Origin: Bedellia somnulentella
Taxonomy: Eukaryota > Arthropoda > Insecta > Lepidoptera > Bedelliidae
Assembly: GCA_963576735.1 (NCBI GenBank)
Contig: OY755174.1
Span: 4,836,001-4,900,000 of the forward strand
DNA length: 64,000 nucleotides
Reading direction: 5' to 3'
Shown here: positions 24,018 through 33,803 of the stretch, piece by piece
How positions within the stretch are numbered: position 1 is the first letter of the stretch
Layout of the letters: each line of letters starts with the position of its first letter
The notes under the pieces: model-generated
The model's input: only the letters and a program-made list of their open reading frames with translations
Told to the model about the DNA's origin: nothing
The model's database searches: none
Program-made: the position numbers and the translations under genes

Positions 24018-24451
24018 CACCGTTTATTAAAAAAACACGGGTTGGATTCCGAAATAAGGAAGACTTCCACAATTAGACCATCAAATAGGTGATCGGTCAA
24101 AGAAATAAACAATCATTAAGTCAACAGTGGACTCAACCATTGTATTCCAATACAAATAGAAATAACATTAGCAGAGCTATAAAAATACAAAGAAATATTC
24201 TGCAATGTACAAGTGAAACGCACTGAATCCAGAGTGCAAAACTTTTATACATTTACATAACAACAATGAAGCGAGATTGTATTTTAAAAAGGCGTACCGC
24301 AGATAAGCCCGTCAGACACAGGACGAATGAAACACTCGACAACAAGCAAGTCTGACACCGAATGAAAACAACTATGTATACTGCATTGGATTAATATACT
24401 TCTTAGTTTTTTAGTCTACTTGCTTTATTAAAAAACCTCGTCTGGTTATAT

Positions 24452-24693
24452 ACATACATACATACATATACTCACGGCTATAAATCCCTTGAAGGGGTAA
24501 GCAGAGCTAAAGAATCAGAAATTCCTCAGCCACTTTTGGAAGTTGCGTGGGGAAAAGATGGTGGAATAAAGGTTGTTGGTGATAGGTCTCCAACCGCATC
24601 GCCCAAAAATCCCTTAAAAGCCCCGTTAGTCGCCTCTTACGTACACCCACCGGAAGAAATGGGGTAGTGCTATTCTAAGCCGACACTACACAG
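24452..24693 (-). repeat. SINE-A (subfamily I), near full length
   Basis: Runs from the ACATACATACATATACTCAC tail to GCCGACACTACACAG. The sequence TCTGGTTATAT occurs at 24441-24451 and again at 24711-24721, a likely target duplication with 17 extra bases at the head side. Confidence 0.85.
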
Positions 24694-24721
24694 TTATATC
24701 AGAGTCACAGTCTGGTTATAT

Positions 24722-25689
24722 CAGAGTTCTATTTGTTATGGTGTTTAAATATACACTGCCTTTACAATGTATTTAAATATTATAACGTATTAAATCCCAA
24801 AAAGGGATATCTATAGCATCAGAATCGGTTTTTTTACACGTGAATATAAATTTAGATTTACCCATAGGAATCTTAATATTCCACGATTTGTTTTAAGCAA
24901 TTTAAAAGAAAACATATTATATTCACAACATGTTATATATTCAAAGCAACTCAAATTCCGCTAGATATTTAAGACGGTTAATATTTAATCTAGATAAATC
25001 TCCTTAAAATTCCATATGTCCTGTTTTCCATTACTAAATTAAAACGATTTGCATGTTATATTAACACACCTCCGCAGTACTAAAGCCTTTGATAGCTCAT
25101 TGAATGTAGATCTAATGCATTCACGATTAAAATTCCTTCCCACTAAACTGAACTCAAAATACGTAACCATTAATTAAATATGGTAATGATAGTTTCTGCA
25201 CAGAGGGCTGATTCGACTTTTGTATGCAGCACATCTTAATTTGAATTCTAGGTACAATTACAAGTAAGATTTATTTAGTCCCTGTCTAAGAGAACACGAG
25301 ACAATTTAATAAATGCTTATTGCGTTTATTTATTGCACATATTCTGTAAGTATATCTTAAAGGTTGGAAGCAAAGACTAGAATTATACCACTGGGTTGGA
25401 AGCGGAATGTCGGATATCGATGAGGGACTAAATTTTAAGCTTTTGGTTATCTTATTTTGAGTGATATTTTTATATTTTTTCGATAAATTCCTATATAAAC
25501 TTTTTATCACTGATTGGGAAATATATTTATTACCCAACCATATTTAATAAATTTAAATTATTTGCAAGATTATGTATAGATTTATCAAAAATACGTAGGG
25601 ATTTTAAAATTCATTTTATTGAAATACTTTTATGGTTTTATATCAAAGTACATATTTTGGGTACATACAGGCATACGCTATTATATACG
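24722..25689. other. unique AT-rich DNA; no gene seen
   Basis: Only a SINE-A scrap near 24790-24830 was noticed. The open frame at 25286-25537 (minus) has no recognisable domain. Confidence 0.3.
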
Positions 25690-25889
25690 CATATACGCCT
25701 AAAAAGAGTAGCCAGCTTCAGAATGAAAATTTTCTTAGACACTTGGAAGGAGAGTGGGGAAAAGATAGTAAAATAAAGGGTTTTAGTGATGGGTCTTCAA
25801 CCGCTTCACTTAAAATTCACTTTAGAAGCCCAAATACCCTTTGTTGTCTCGTACGAACACGCGCAGGAAAAAATTGGGTAGTGCTATTC
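25690..25889 (-). repeat. old SINE-A copy
   Basis: Ordered but diverged matches from AAAAAGAGTAGCCAG through GGAAAAGATAGTAAAATAAAG to TTGGGTAGTGCTATTC. The small open frame over it (25632-25919) is an accident of the repeat. Confidence 0.65.
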
Positions 25890-25948
25890 GAAGGCAGGCG
25901 TCAGAAGTATGAAAAATAAAAGAGCATGTATGAAAAGATTGATAGGTT
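25890..25948 (+). repeat. RTE-like LINE fragment
   Basis: AAGGCAGGCGTCAGAAGTATG and AAAAGAGCATGTATGAAAAG match the LINE near its 3' end; it abuts the SINE-A copy before it. Confidence 0.65.
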
Positions 25949-26638
25949 TCAAAAAGGCACAATGAAACACACAAATCATATGTTTAAAATTACCACCGAC
26001 GAACAAGTTGCAGCAATTGATAAACTATTCTAAGCGCATTAAACTAACAAACGCAGGGTTGACAATAACATTTTGTGAAAATAACAAAGCCCACTTGCCA
26101 CGGTCCTCCTCCATATGAGGCCATAAATTAGCTTGCGGCAGAACGGGGCTTGTCCGCTGAAAATTCAACAGCACATAAGCTTATTACATTATAATACTGA
26201 TGGAATTTTGTTGTCGCAACCCTATACCTAATTTTACGCTTTTAATGTATGGTTAGTGTTGTAGAGAATATGCACCTGCTAATTTAAGGTGTTTTATGTG
26301 TGAAAAAACGGTGGGCTACACCGGGGTTCAACACTTTGATTTTCAAAGGGTTTTAAGAGACTTTCCCAAGACGTCAACCCAGCGTAAAATTACAGGAAAA
26401 TAGAGTTTTTACTAAATAATAACCCAGTAAAAACAACAAAAAGCAGGACTCATCAGTGTTTTCTAATTTCACCGCTTAAATAATATCCAGCTGAGAATAA
26501 ATAGCATCTGTTGTATTACATGTGAGACATGGAGGTCATAGTTCATATCAAAGTTTTAAAAATATAAGCAAGTAGCAGATTTCCTTTAAATAACACCGGT
26601 CAACCAGTGAAAGTTCTGTCATAAATATGACGGTATGT
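25949..26638. other. unique DNA; no gene seen
   Basis: Nothing recognisable was found. Confidence 0.3.
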
Positions 26639-26890
26639 TGCTGTGTAGTGTCGGTTTAGAATAGCACTACCCCATTTCTTCCGGTGGGTGTACGTAAGAG
26701 GCGACTAACGGTATTGGGGCTTTTGAGGGATTTTTGGGCGATGCGGTTAGAGACCCATCACCAACAACCTTTATTTCACCATCTTTTCCCCACGCAACTT
26801 CCAAAGGTGGCTGAGGAATGTCTCATTCCCTAGCTCTGGCTGCCCCTTCAAGGGATTTATAGCCGTGAGTATATGTATGTATGTATGTAT
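26639..26890 (+). repeat. SINE-A (subfamily I), near full length
   Basis: Full order from GCTGTGTAGTGTCGG to GCCGTGAGTATATG plus TATG repeats, with few differences from the 15152 copy. Confidence 0.9.
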
Positions 26891-27023
26891 ATTTAGACAT
26901 AATAGCATTTCTGTCACCACTTTGGGGATAAACGGTGTAAACATTGAGTACGACTGAGTAGAACTTCATAAAACATAGCAATAGACAGATTACTGTTAGG
27001 AGTCTAACAAATTAAACATATTT

Positions 27024-27790
27024 TTAACCGACTTCAAAAAAGGAGGTTCTCAGTTCGATTGTTTGTATGTATGTATGTATGTATGTATAATTGTCCGCGA
27101 TTATCTCGAGTTTGGCTTAAGCTATTTGGATGCGGTTTTCAGAACAGTATTCGTTACATTTAGGAGAAGGTTTTAGTGCCTTAACCGACCAAAAAAAAGA
27201 AAGGAGGTTCTGTGTTTGACCTGTATGTATGTCTGTTGGTCCGCGATTATCTCACGTTTGGCTTAAGCTATTTGGATGCGGTTTTCAGAACAGTATTCGT
27301 TACATTTAGGAGAAGATTTTAGTGCCTTAACCGACCAAAAAAAGAAAGGAGGTTCTGTGTTTGACCTGTATGTATGTCTGTTGGTCCGCGATTATCTCAC
27401 GTTTGGCTTAAGCTATTTGGATGCGGTTTTCAGAAAAGTATTCGTTACATTTAGGAGAAGGTTAAAGTGCCTTAACCGACCAAAAAAAGAAAGGAGGTTC
27501 TGTGTTTGACCTGCATGTATGTATGTTGGTCGGCGATTACTTCGCGTTTCGCTTAAGATATTTGGATGCGATTTTCAGAAAACTACTTGTTACTTTCAGG
27601 ATAAGGTTTTAGTGATCTAACCGTCTCAAAAAAGGAGTTTCTGAGTTTCACCTATAAGTATGTATGTAAGTTTGAAGGTTCTTAGTTATTATTAGACAAA
27701 GAGTTATCGGTTTATGTTATAACATTCAGGAGAAGGTTTAAGTTCTTTAACCTACTCGAAAAAAAGGAGGTTTCTTAGTTTGAAATATAA
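27024..27790 (+). repeat. 145-bp tandem repeat array with embedded GTAT microsatellite
   Basis: Units start at TTAACCGAC or close variants at 27024, 27181, 27327, 27472, 27617 and 27747, so the period is about 145 bp (157, 146, 145, 145, 130). Each unit contains AAAAAAGAAAGGAGGTTCTG, a GTATGTATG tract, GGCTTAAG(C/A)TATTTGGATGCG and ATTTAGGAGAAGG. The three central units are very alike; the outer ones are worn, as expected of a recently expanded array. The small open frame at 27276-27509 spans two units and is not a gene. Confidence 0.85.
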
Positions 27791-28185
27791 GTATGTATGT
27801 AAAGTTATCAATACTAGACAGAGATTTATCAATATATGTTAATAAAGTTTTTTTATTAGTAATAAACAGAGTTACTAAATTATTAAACAAAAAAGTATAT
27901 AAAAACATGAATAAATTACTATTAATTATATTGAAAAAAAAAATATATATTGCAACATCATGTTTTTCATCCTGGTCATTTCAATCAAGGCTCTTTCGTC
28001 ATGGGGATGGTTAAGTAATTTCTTTGAATCTATAACACCTAAAGCCATCTTCATCAAGGGATTTTACACTACTCAACGCTACATATATATAAGAGTGTTT
28101 CTTCGCATTTGTGATAGGTGAACTTCTCTTTGCTCATCTGTTTCGGCAGCAAGAGCAGCACGCTGACGATCTCTCTCATTCTCAA

Positions 28186-28317
28186 GAGCAAGCACGAGTT
28201 ATCGACGCGATAACGGTTAGAATGAGATGGCAGTATACGATACTAAGTAAGTGCGTAAAAGATGGCTACTTTATCCCACGCGAAAACTAGTTTAAATACG
28301 GCTCGTGCTTGCCCTGC
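28186..28317 (-). mobile_element. MITE-B copy
   Basis: About 132 bp from GCAAGCACGAGTTATCGACG to ACGGCTCGTGCTTGCCCTG, with inverted termini and the core GGTTAGAATGAGATGGCAG, in the same orientation as the copy at 22629-22766. Confidence 0.75.
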
Positions 28318-28565
28318 TGAAGTCTTTGTTTTTTTTCGATGGGTGTTTCGTTCTCCCTTACGCGACTTTTCCTTAAAGCATCCTTTGATTTTCTATCTAG
28401 GCCCGCAGGTAAACAAAATAGTAACAAGTAAGCTAAAGTCATAATAACAAATAATTTAACTACCTGTTAAAAAAATTATAAAATAAACGGACAGTAAAAC
28501 TTATCTCTAAAAAACTATCACTAATTCACTAAAAAAACTCAGAGTGATTTAAGAACTTATCACTA

Positions 28566-29596
28566 AAAAGCATAAAATAAAAAAGAAAAACAAAAACTTC
28601 AAATTAAAAACTAAACAGAAAAATTAAATATTATTATTTTTTATTTAAAAAAGAACCGCCTTCAAAAATCCAACTGAAAAGTATAAAATAATTTTTATTT
28701 ATTTTATTATGTACAACTCTATTCAACTTCTTCTTTTTGAAGTCGGTGCCAAACAGACAAATCCAAAATGAAAATTGCTACATAGAGAAAACCATACGAA
28801 TAATAAATCAATCGATAGCGCCTCAACAACAGTAGGTAACACAATCGCGCTCAAAAATCAAGAAATTTCATCCGCTCGCAACGACGTCGCTTTATAAAGG
28901 ATGGAATTGGGGGACAGTGAGCGGTGCTTAGCCTGGTGTGCATGCGTCGCACTCCGCAGAGAAATTATCATAATATATATGTCACCGTAAAACTGTAAAT
29001 ACTAGAAAATTTTAATTTTAGATAGATAGCGAGATAGTAGACTAACGTTAGGTTAGGTTATGTAAGATTATCAGATTTCAAACTAACGGAATTAACAATT
29101 CGACAGAGACATGCATGCACCGAGTTGGCACAACCAATACTTCTAACACTTTGTAAAAAGACGATCGAGAATCTAAATCACTACATAGTATAAAACAAAG
29201 TCGCTTTCTCTCTCCCTGTCTGGGATATAGGGACATCCTTATGTATACTTTAATCTGTAAAACTACGAAATTAATTTTGATGCGAATTTTTTTATTAATT
29301 GATTAAAAAGGAATGTTTATAAGGATGACATACGCCGCTGATGGGGTGGAGAACTCACTCAACTTGGGCGGGCCACTAATATTCGTTCTTCTTTGTCATG
29401 AAAATTGGTTTGGCACCGACTTCAAAAAGAAGAAGTTGAATAGAGTTGTACATAATAAAATAAATAAAAAATATTTTATACTTTTTAGTTGGATTTTTGA
29501 AGGCGGTTCTTTTTTAAATAAAAAATAATAATATTTAATTTTTCTGTTTAGTTTTTAATTTGAAGTTTTTGTTTTTCTTTTTTATTTTATGCTTTT
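28566..29596. mobile_element. 1.03-kb element with about 189-bp terminal inverted repeats
   Basis: 28566-28754 and 29408-29596 are near-perfect reverse complements (only a few differences, for example one base near CCAACTGAAAAG/CCAACTAAAAAG). Between them are 653 unique bases without a coding frame. The flanks carry TTATCACT (28557-28564) and TTATCATT (29600-29607), a possible 8-bp target duplication. It is a foldback-like or non-autonomous DNA element of unknown superfamily. The frames at 29313-29528 and 29560-29766 lie across the right arm and are not genes. Confidence 0.75.
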
Positions 29597-29861
29597 TTGT
29601 TATCATTACTGTAAATTTATATCGCATTTTTCAACCTGAATTACCTATGCATCTCGAAGCAACGAAGCTATACAAAGCACACAAAATATTGATGTGTAAT
29701 ATGATCACTGCTTTACGTACTTTTTGTCATTTTAGAAGGATCATATTGATTGACTTATTTAAATAAATAAAAGAATTGCAACAATTATGAAACGCTCAAC
29801 AATAATTACAATACAGTTTGTTACGGTCGTATTGTAATTGCTGATTAGCACCAATTAATAT

Positions 29862-30092
29862 CCATACATACATATATACTTACGGCTATAAATCCCTTAA
29901 CGGGGTAGCCAGAGCTTTGGAATGAGAAATTCCTCAGCCACTTTTGGAAGTTGATGGGGGAAAAGATGGTAATAATGAAGGTTTTTGTTGAGGGGTCTCC
30001 AACCACATCGCCCAAAAATCATTTAAAAAGCCCCTATACCCTTAGTCGCCTCTTACGATCTCCCACGGGTAGAAATGGGGTAGTGTTATTCT
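29862..30092 (-). repeat. SINE-A (subfamily II)
   Basis: Carries the A-II markers CCCTTAACGGGGTAGCC, GATGGTAATAATGAAGG and CGCCTCTTACGATCTCCCACGG. Flanked by a direct near-repeat, GGTCGTATTGTAATTGCTG (29825-29843) and GGTCGTATTGCAATCGCTG (30329-30347), that lies outside the SINE. Confidence 0.8.
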
Positions 30093-30149
30093 AAACAGAC
30101 TTCAATAAAAAAAATATGCAATAAAGATGCGAATTAACGATAAGCCTGT

Positions 30150-30255
30150 AAAATTAGCTTAGAATAGCTGGTATATAATTATGTAATAGTTTTTTGGGCA
30201 TTTCAAGTGTCTCAGGAATTACTTATTCTGTAGCTCTGTCTACCTATTATATATG
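30150..30255 (+). repeat. SINE-A scrap
   Basis: TTAGAATAGC at the start, TCAGGAATTACTTATTC.GTAGCTCTG and a TATGTATGTATG end align to SINE-A, with much lost between. Confidence 0.4.
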
Positions 30256-30540
30256 TATGTATGTAATACAAACAATAGCATCACAAATCAAAGACAATAG
30301 TCGCGTCGAAGCAAGCCAAGTTAGTCGCGGTCGTATTGCAATCGCTGAGTAGCATCAATTTGCAAAGTGCTCCACTCCAGTGCTACAAGTGATGCCGGCG
30401 CTTAATACAATCGGCTTAGCTTGGCCCCTTTGTTTGCATCTGATTACTTACATTGAGTGACTGGTTCTCCTTTTTTTTCTGTTTCTGTGTTGTTGAATGT
30501 TGGGTTTGATTTACACGATGATTTTTTGTATTTTAATTTA

Positions 30541-30775
30541 GCCGTGTAGTGTCGGCTTAGAATAACACCACCCCATTTCTAACCGTGGGTGATCGTAAGA
30601 CGCAACTAAGGGTATAGGGGCTTTTTAAATGATTTTTGGGCGATGTGGTTGGGACCCCTCAACAAAAACCTTCATTATTACCATCTTTTCCCCCATCAAC
30701 TTCCAAAAGTGGCTGAGGAATTTCTCATTCCAAAGCTCTGGTTACCCCGTTACGGGATTTATAGCCGTGAGTATA
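30541..30775 (+). repeat. SINE-A (subfamily II), near full length
   Basis: Head GCCGTGTAGTGTCGGC, subfamily-II block CCGTGGGTGATCGTAAGACG, and end GCCGTGAGTATAT. The closest match to the 29862 copy in the opposite orientation, so the two could pair. Confidence 0.85.
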
Positions 30776-30783
30776 TTTATGTT

Positions 30784-31775
30784 AATTTATCAATATCTTT
30801 GATGTAAAGATTTTGCATGTTATGAATTAAATTATTTAAATAATCATGATTTGTTTGTATTTAATAAAACATTTTTTTTCTTTTTTTTCAAAATGGCTCA
30901 TACATTGTTTTACAGAGGTCTCCACACTAGGCAAGTAGCCTGTATAGTGGCCGCGAAAAACTATTAACTGTCAAAATTATGGTGCCTGCAAACAGTTAGT
31001 TTAAACTTAACTTAAATATAATGTAGGATAATAAAACCAATAATAAAAGCCAGTAACAATATGGAATCTTTTCATCCACACACAATCACATAAACACAAA
31101 CAATCTAACGAGCAGGCGTAAAATATAGTTCAGCACTCTTTACAACTATTATGGTATGGTTTATCATTATTTAAACTTATCTGAAACTAAAATACTTCTT
31201 TATATCGCATCAATTCCTGAGATTAACGCGTTTTAGCAAACCAACTATTCACCTTCATAATGTTACTGAATTATGTAAGGATTAAACTGATTTGGGTTAT
31301 GTTACATTTTCTTTATATTATTGTTCATCTTTTGTTGTTTCAAGAGAGATCACAGTAGTTTCAAAACATTTCCATCTCAAGAGAATTCAACAAACGCAGA
31401 TGAAGCTATCACATCGTAGCCTCAAGAATGCGTCGAATGATATTTCAGATGTTCCATTCTAGCACACTATCAACTGGAAATTCTATTCTCTCTTTCAAAT
31501 TAAAGGTCTTAGACAAAGACAAAAGTGTACAACTACTGAAATTGCTTTCAATCTGATATTGAGTATATACCGTGCTGGATATGAAACTGAACAACGCTAG
31601 TATAATGCAGTTTATGCACGTTTTGTCCACTGAATAGTAACCATTGGTCGAATGTTTCAGTTGTATGCGTATACAGAATATATCCTGAATGTATGTGTTC
31701 CTAAGGTTATATATTCAATTTTCGTTGATGGGTCTTTGATGTTTAAACAAGGGTCATTGCTATTAAATCGTAAAA
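30784..31775. other. unique AT-rich DNA; no gene seen
   Basis: The open frame at 31445-31630 (minus) has no recognisable domain. Nothing else was seen. Confidence 0.3.
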
Positions 31776-31948
31776 TATAATTAAATTGCCGTGTAGTGTC
31801 GGCTTAGAATAGCACTACCCCATACCTTTCGGTGGGTGTACGTAAGAGGCGACTAACGGTATTGGGGCTATTAAGGGATTATTGGACGATGCGGTTGGAG
31901 ACCCGTCACCAACAACCTTTATTTCACCATCTTTTCCCGGGAGTCATA

Positions 31949-32083
31949 CGTTTCACCGAATGACGCGAGCTCGACGCACGCGAGCTCGAAAAAATATTTG
32001 AGAGGTACGCCAGCTCGAAAGTACGTGAATTCGAAAGCCGCCAGCACGAAATACGTTGGCGCGAAACACGTTTCACCGAAAAT
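31949..32083 (+). repeat. phased 15-bp sub-repeats in the left TIR
   Basis: Units of the form CG-N6-CGA(A)-N3 start at 31949, 31964, 31979, 32008, 32024, 32039, 32054 and 32069; the 29-base step hides one worn unit and one step is 16. The two CG positions and the following GA are kept while the six bases between vary (TTTCAC, CGAGCT, CCAGCT, TGAATT, CCAGCA, TTGGCG). The mirror-image array is in the right TIR near 38489-38623. Confidence 0.75.
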
Positions 32084-32465
32084 CTTTCGCAATGGTTTAT
32101 CAGTTTGAGAAGCAGATTATAATTAATGTCTTAATCTTATTAATATTAAATATATTTTCTTTGAAGGTACTTTGATTTTTTAGTTATTGATGTTATTTGC
32201 ATCCACCCTCAGTAAAATATCTAAGCTAATTGGGAAATCACCTAGCTACCTACTTAAACTTACCTACAAGACCCTAAAAAGTAGGCAGAGCCACAAAATT
32301 AGATATCATACGTACATATAATCATGGCTATAAATCACTTAAATGAGTAGCCAGAGAGAGAGAATTAGTAATTCCTCAGCAAATTTTTGAAAGTTATGTG
32401 GTGAAAAGATAGTAAAATAAAGGTTGTTGGTGATGGGTCTTCTACTGCATCGCCCAAAAAGCCTT

Positions 32466-32650
32466 TGTGGCAGCACATTTAGTTGTTATAATTGTTATAT
32501 ATTTTATTGTAAGCATTTTTAATATTCAGTATCGCTTAAGTTGCACTCATGTAAAGACCTAATAAATAACATCACGAGTTAATAGTGTTTTCATTAAAGA
32601 CTCTCAACGATACTCAATAAATAATAATAATAAAGTACACATTCTCCAAA
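32466..32650 (+). repeat. gypsy 5' LTR
   Basis: 185 bp starting TGTGGCAGCAC and ending ATTCTCCAAA. AATAAA-type signals (CTAATAAATAAC, CAATAAATAATAA) lie in the second half. Identical to the 3' LTR at 37730-37914. Confidence 0.95.
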
Positions 32651-32651
32651 G

Positions 32652-32670
32652 TGGTGACCCCGACGTGATT
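32652..32670 (+). promoter_or_regulatory. primer-binding site complementary to tRNA-Trp
   Basis: Nineteen bases starting TGGTGACCCCGACG, one base after the LTR, are complementary to the 3' end of eukaryotic tRNA-Trp (acceptor GGGGTCA plus CCA and the T-arm). Recognised from memory of the conserved tRNA-Trp 3' sequence. Confidence 0.85.
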
Positions 32671-32845
32671 AAAACAGATCCGTGATGTTTTTGAAATTGT
32701 GTACATACTTAATAAATTGACTTTTGTAATAATTGTGAATCATCAGCGTCGCAAAGGTTACGTGTCGTGTGACCTAGTTAGAACATTGCCTACTGCCGCG
32801 AGTGCATGCATCTTATTTAGTTCAGAAAATTGGATATAAGATACC

Positions 32846-33769
32846 ATGATGAATAACACATTGGGGGCAGCAAATCAAGGACAGCTTCAGCAGCAAGGAG
32901 CAACGTCGACACCAATAGGGATACCAGGTACCAGTTCAGCTAATTTTGCTTCTGCTGAGTTAGCACAAATCACTGTTACCTCGAGAATACCAGAATTTTG
33001 GACTGAAATGCCGAGACTATGGTTCGCGCAGTTTGAAGCGATAATGTTGCCGCAGAAACAAGGAGATGACGTAAAATTCAATGTGGTGGTGGCAAAGTTA
33101 AGTCGAGATGCTCTCCAACAGATAAGTGACATCCTTCTTTCACCACCTACTTCCAACAAATACCAGGCAGTAAAGGAGAGGCTACTCCAAGTGTTTGAGG
33201 AAAGCGCTGAACGACAGTTCCAAAAACTTGTCGGCGAGATGGAGTTAGGATCCCAGAAACCATCTCAACTCCTAAGAAAGATGCGAGATTTGGGACGCAA
33301 CACACAAGTTTCAGAGCAGACCCTAAAGAACTTGTGGCTATCTAGGATACCAGCAGCGGTTCGAGCGGTCATTGCAGTCAGCAGCGACCAGGATTTAGAC
33401 AATCTAGCAAAGATTGCAGATAAGGTTGTCGAAAGCGTCGCACACGGGGAAATTTCTGAAGTATCCAGCGGTCATCAGAGCCAGCAGCCAAACATGACCA
33501 CCTTTCCGTTGGCACAGATGTTTACGATGATGCAAAACCTGACTCTAGAGGTTGCAGCTCTACGGGCACAGGTCAACGGCGGCGCCGGTCATCGCCGGAA
33601 CAACAACGTTCATCGAGGCAGATCGAGATCCCGGAGTCGAGCGAGGAACCCGGATCATCCAAACTGGCTATGCAGGTTCCACTACCGCTACCGGAGTCGA
33701 GCCACAAGGTGTGAAGCACCGTGCGCCTGGGACCCGAAGCGGGCAGCATCCAACCAGCAGGGAAACTAG
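32846..33769 (+). CDS. gag: Gag of the gypsy element
   Basis: The 307-residue protein would form the capsid of the element's cytoplasmic particle. Residues about 42-125 (ITVTSRIPEFW.EMPRLWFAQFEA) match the arthropod retroelement Gag domain that Pfam lists among DUF7041-type matrix/capsid regions. The tail is basic with an RSRSRSRAR run (about 259-267), followed by a C-x2-H-x9-C-x3-C cluster (Cys276, His279, Cys289, Cys293), an atypical zinc-knuckle position. Start chosen at the first ATG of the frame with a good Kozak context (ACC before ATG). It ends in QQGN-stop, where a slippery heptamer lets ribosomes enter pol. Confidence 0.9.
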   Translation: MMNNTLGAANQGQLQQQGATSTPIGIPGTSSANFASAELAQITVTSRIPEFWTEMPRLWFAQFEAIMLPQKQGDDVKFNVVVAKLSRDALQQISDILLSPPTSNKYQAVKERLLQVFEESAERQFQKLVGEMELGSQKPSQLLRKMRDLGRNTQVSEQTLKNLWLSRIPAAVRAVIAVSSDQDLDNLAKIADKVVESVAHGEISEVSSGHQSQQPNMTTFPLAQMFTMMQNLTLEVAALRAQVNGGAGHRRNNNVHRGRSRSRSRARNPDHPNWLCRFHYRYRSRATRCEAPCAWDPKRAASNQQGN

Positions 33770-33803
33770 ATGCGGTACAGCCGGAGGCGGGAGGCACCGT
33801 ACC
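33760..33803 (+). promoter_or_regulatory. programmed -1 frameshift site with downstream hairpin
   Basis: GGGAAAC at 33760-33766 is a canonical X XXY YYZ heptamer and is phased as G GGA AAC in the gag frame, directly before the gag stop TAG (33767-33769). After a 7-base spacer a stem GGTAC/GTACC (33774-33778 with 33799-33803) closes a GC-rich loop containing an inner GCC/GGC pair. Shifting -1 joins gag to the pol frame, which is open from 33715. Confidence 0.85.

Noticed and set aside
27024..27790. CRISPR-like array
   Set aside because: Units are 145 bp with no spacer structure, in a eukaryotic context.
29047..29061. Insect telomere repeat (TTAGG)
   Set aside because: Only two imperfect units (GTTAGGTTAGGTTATG); too short to mean anything.
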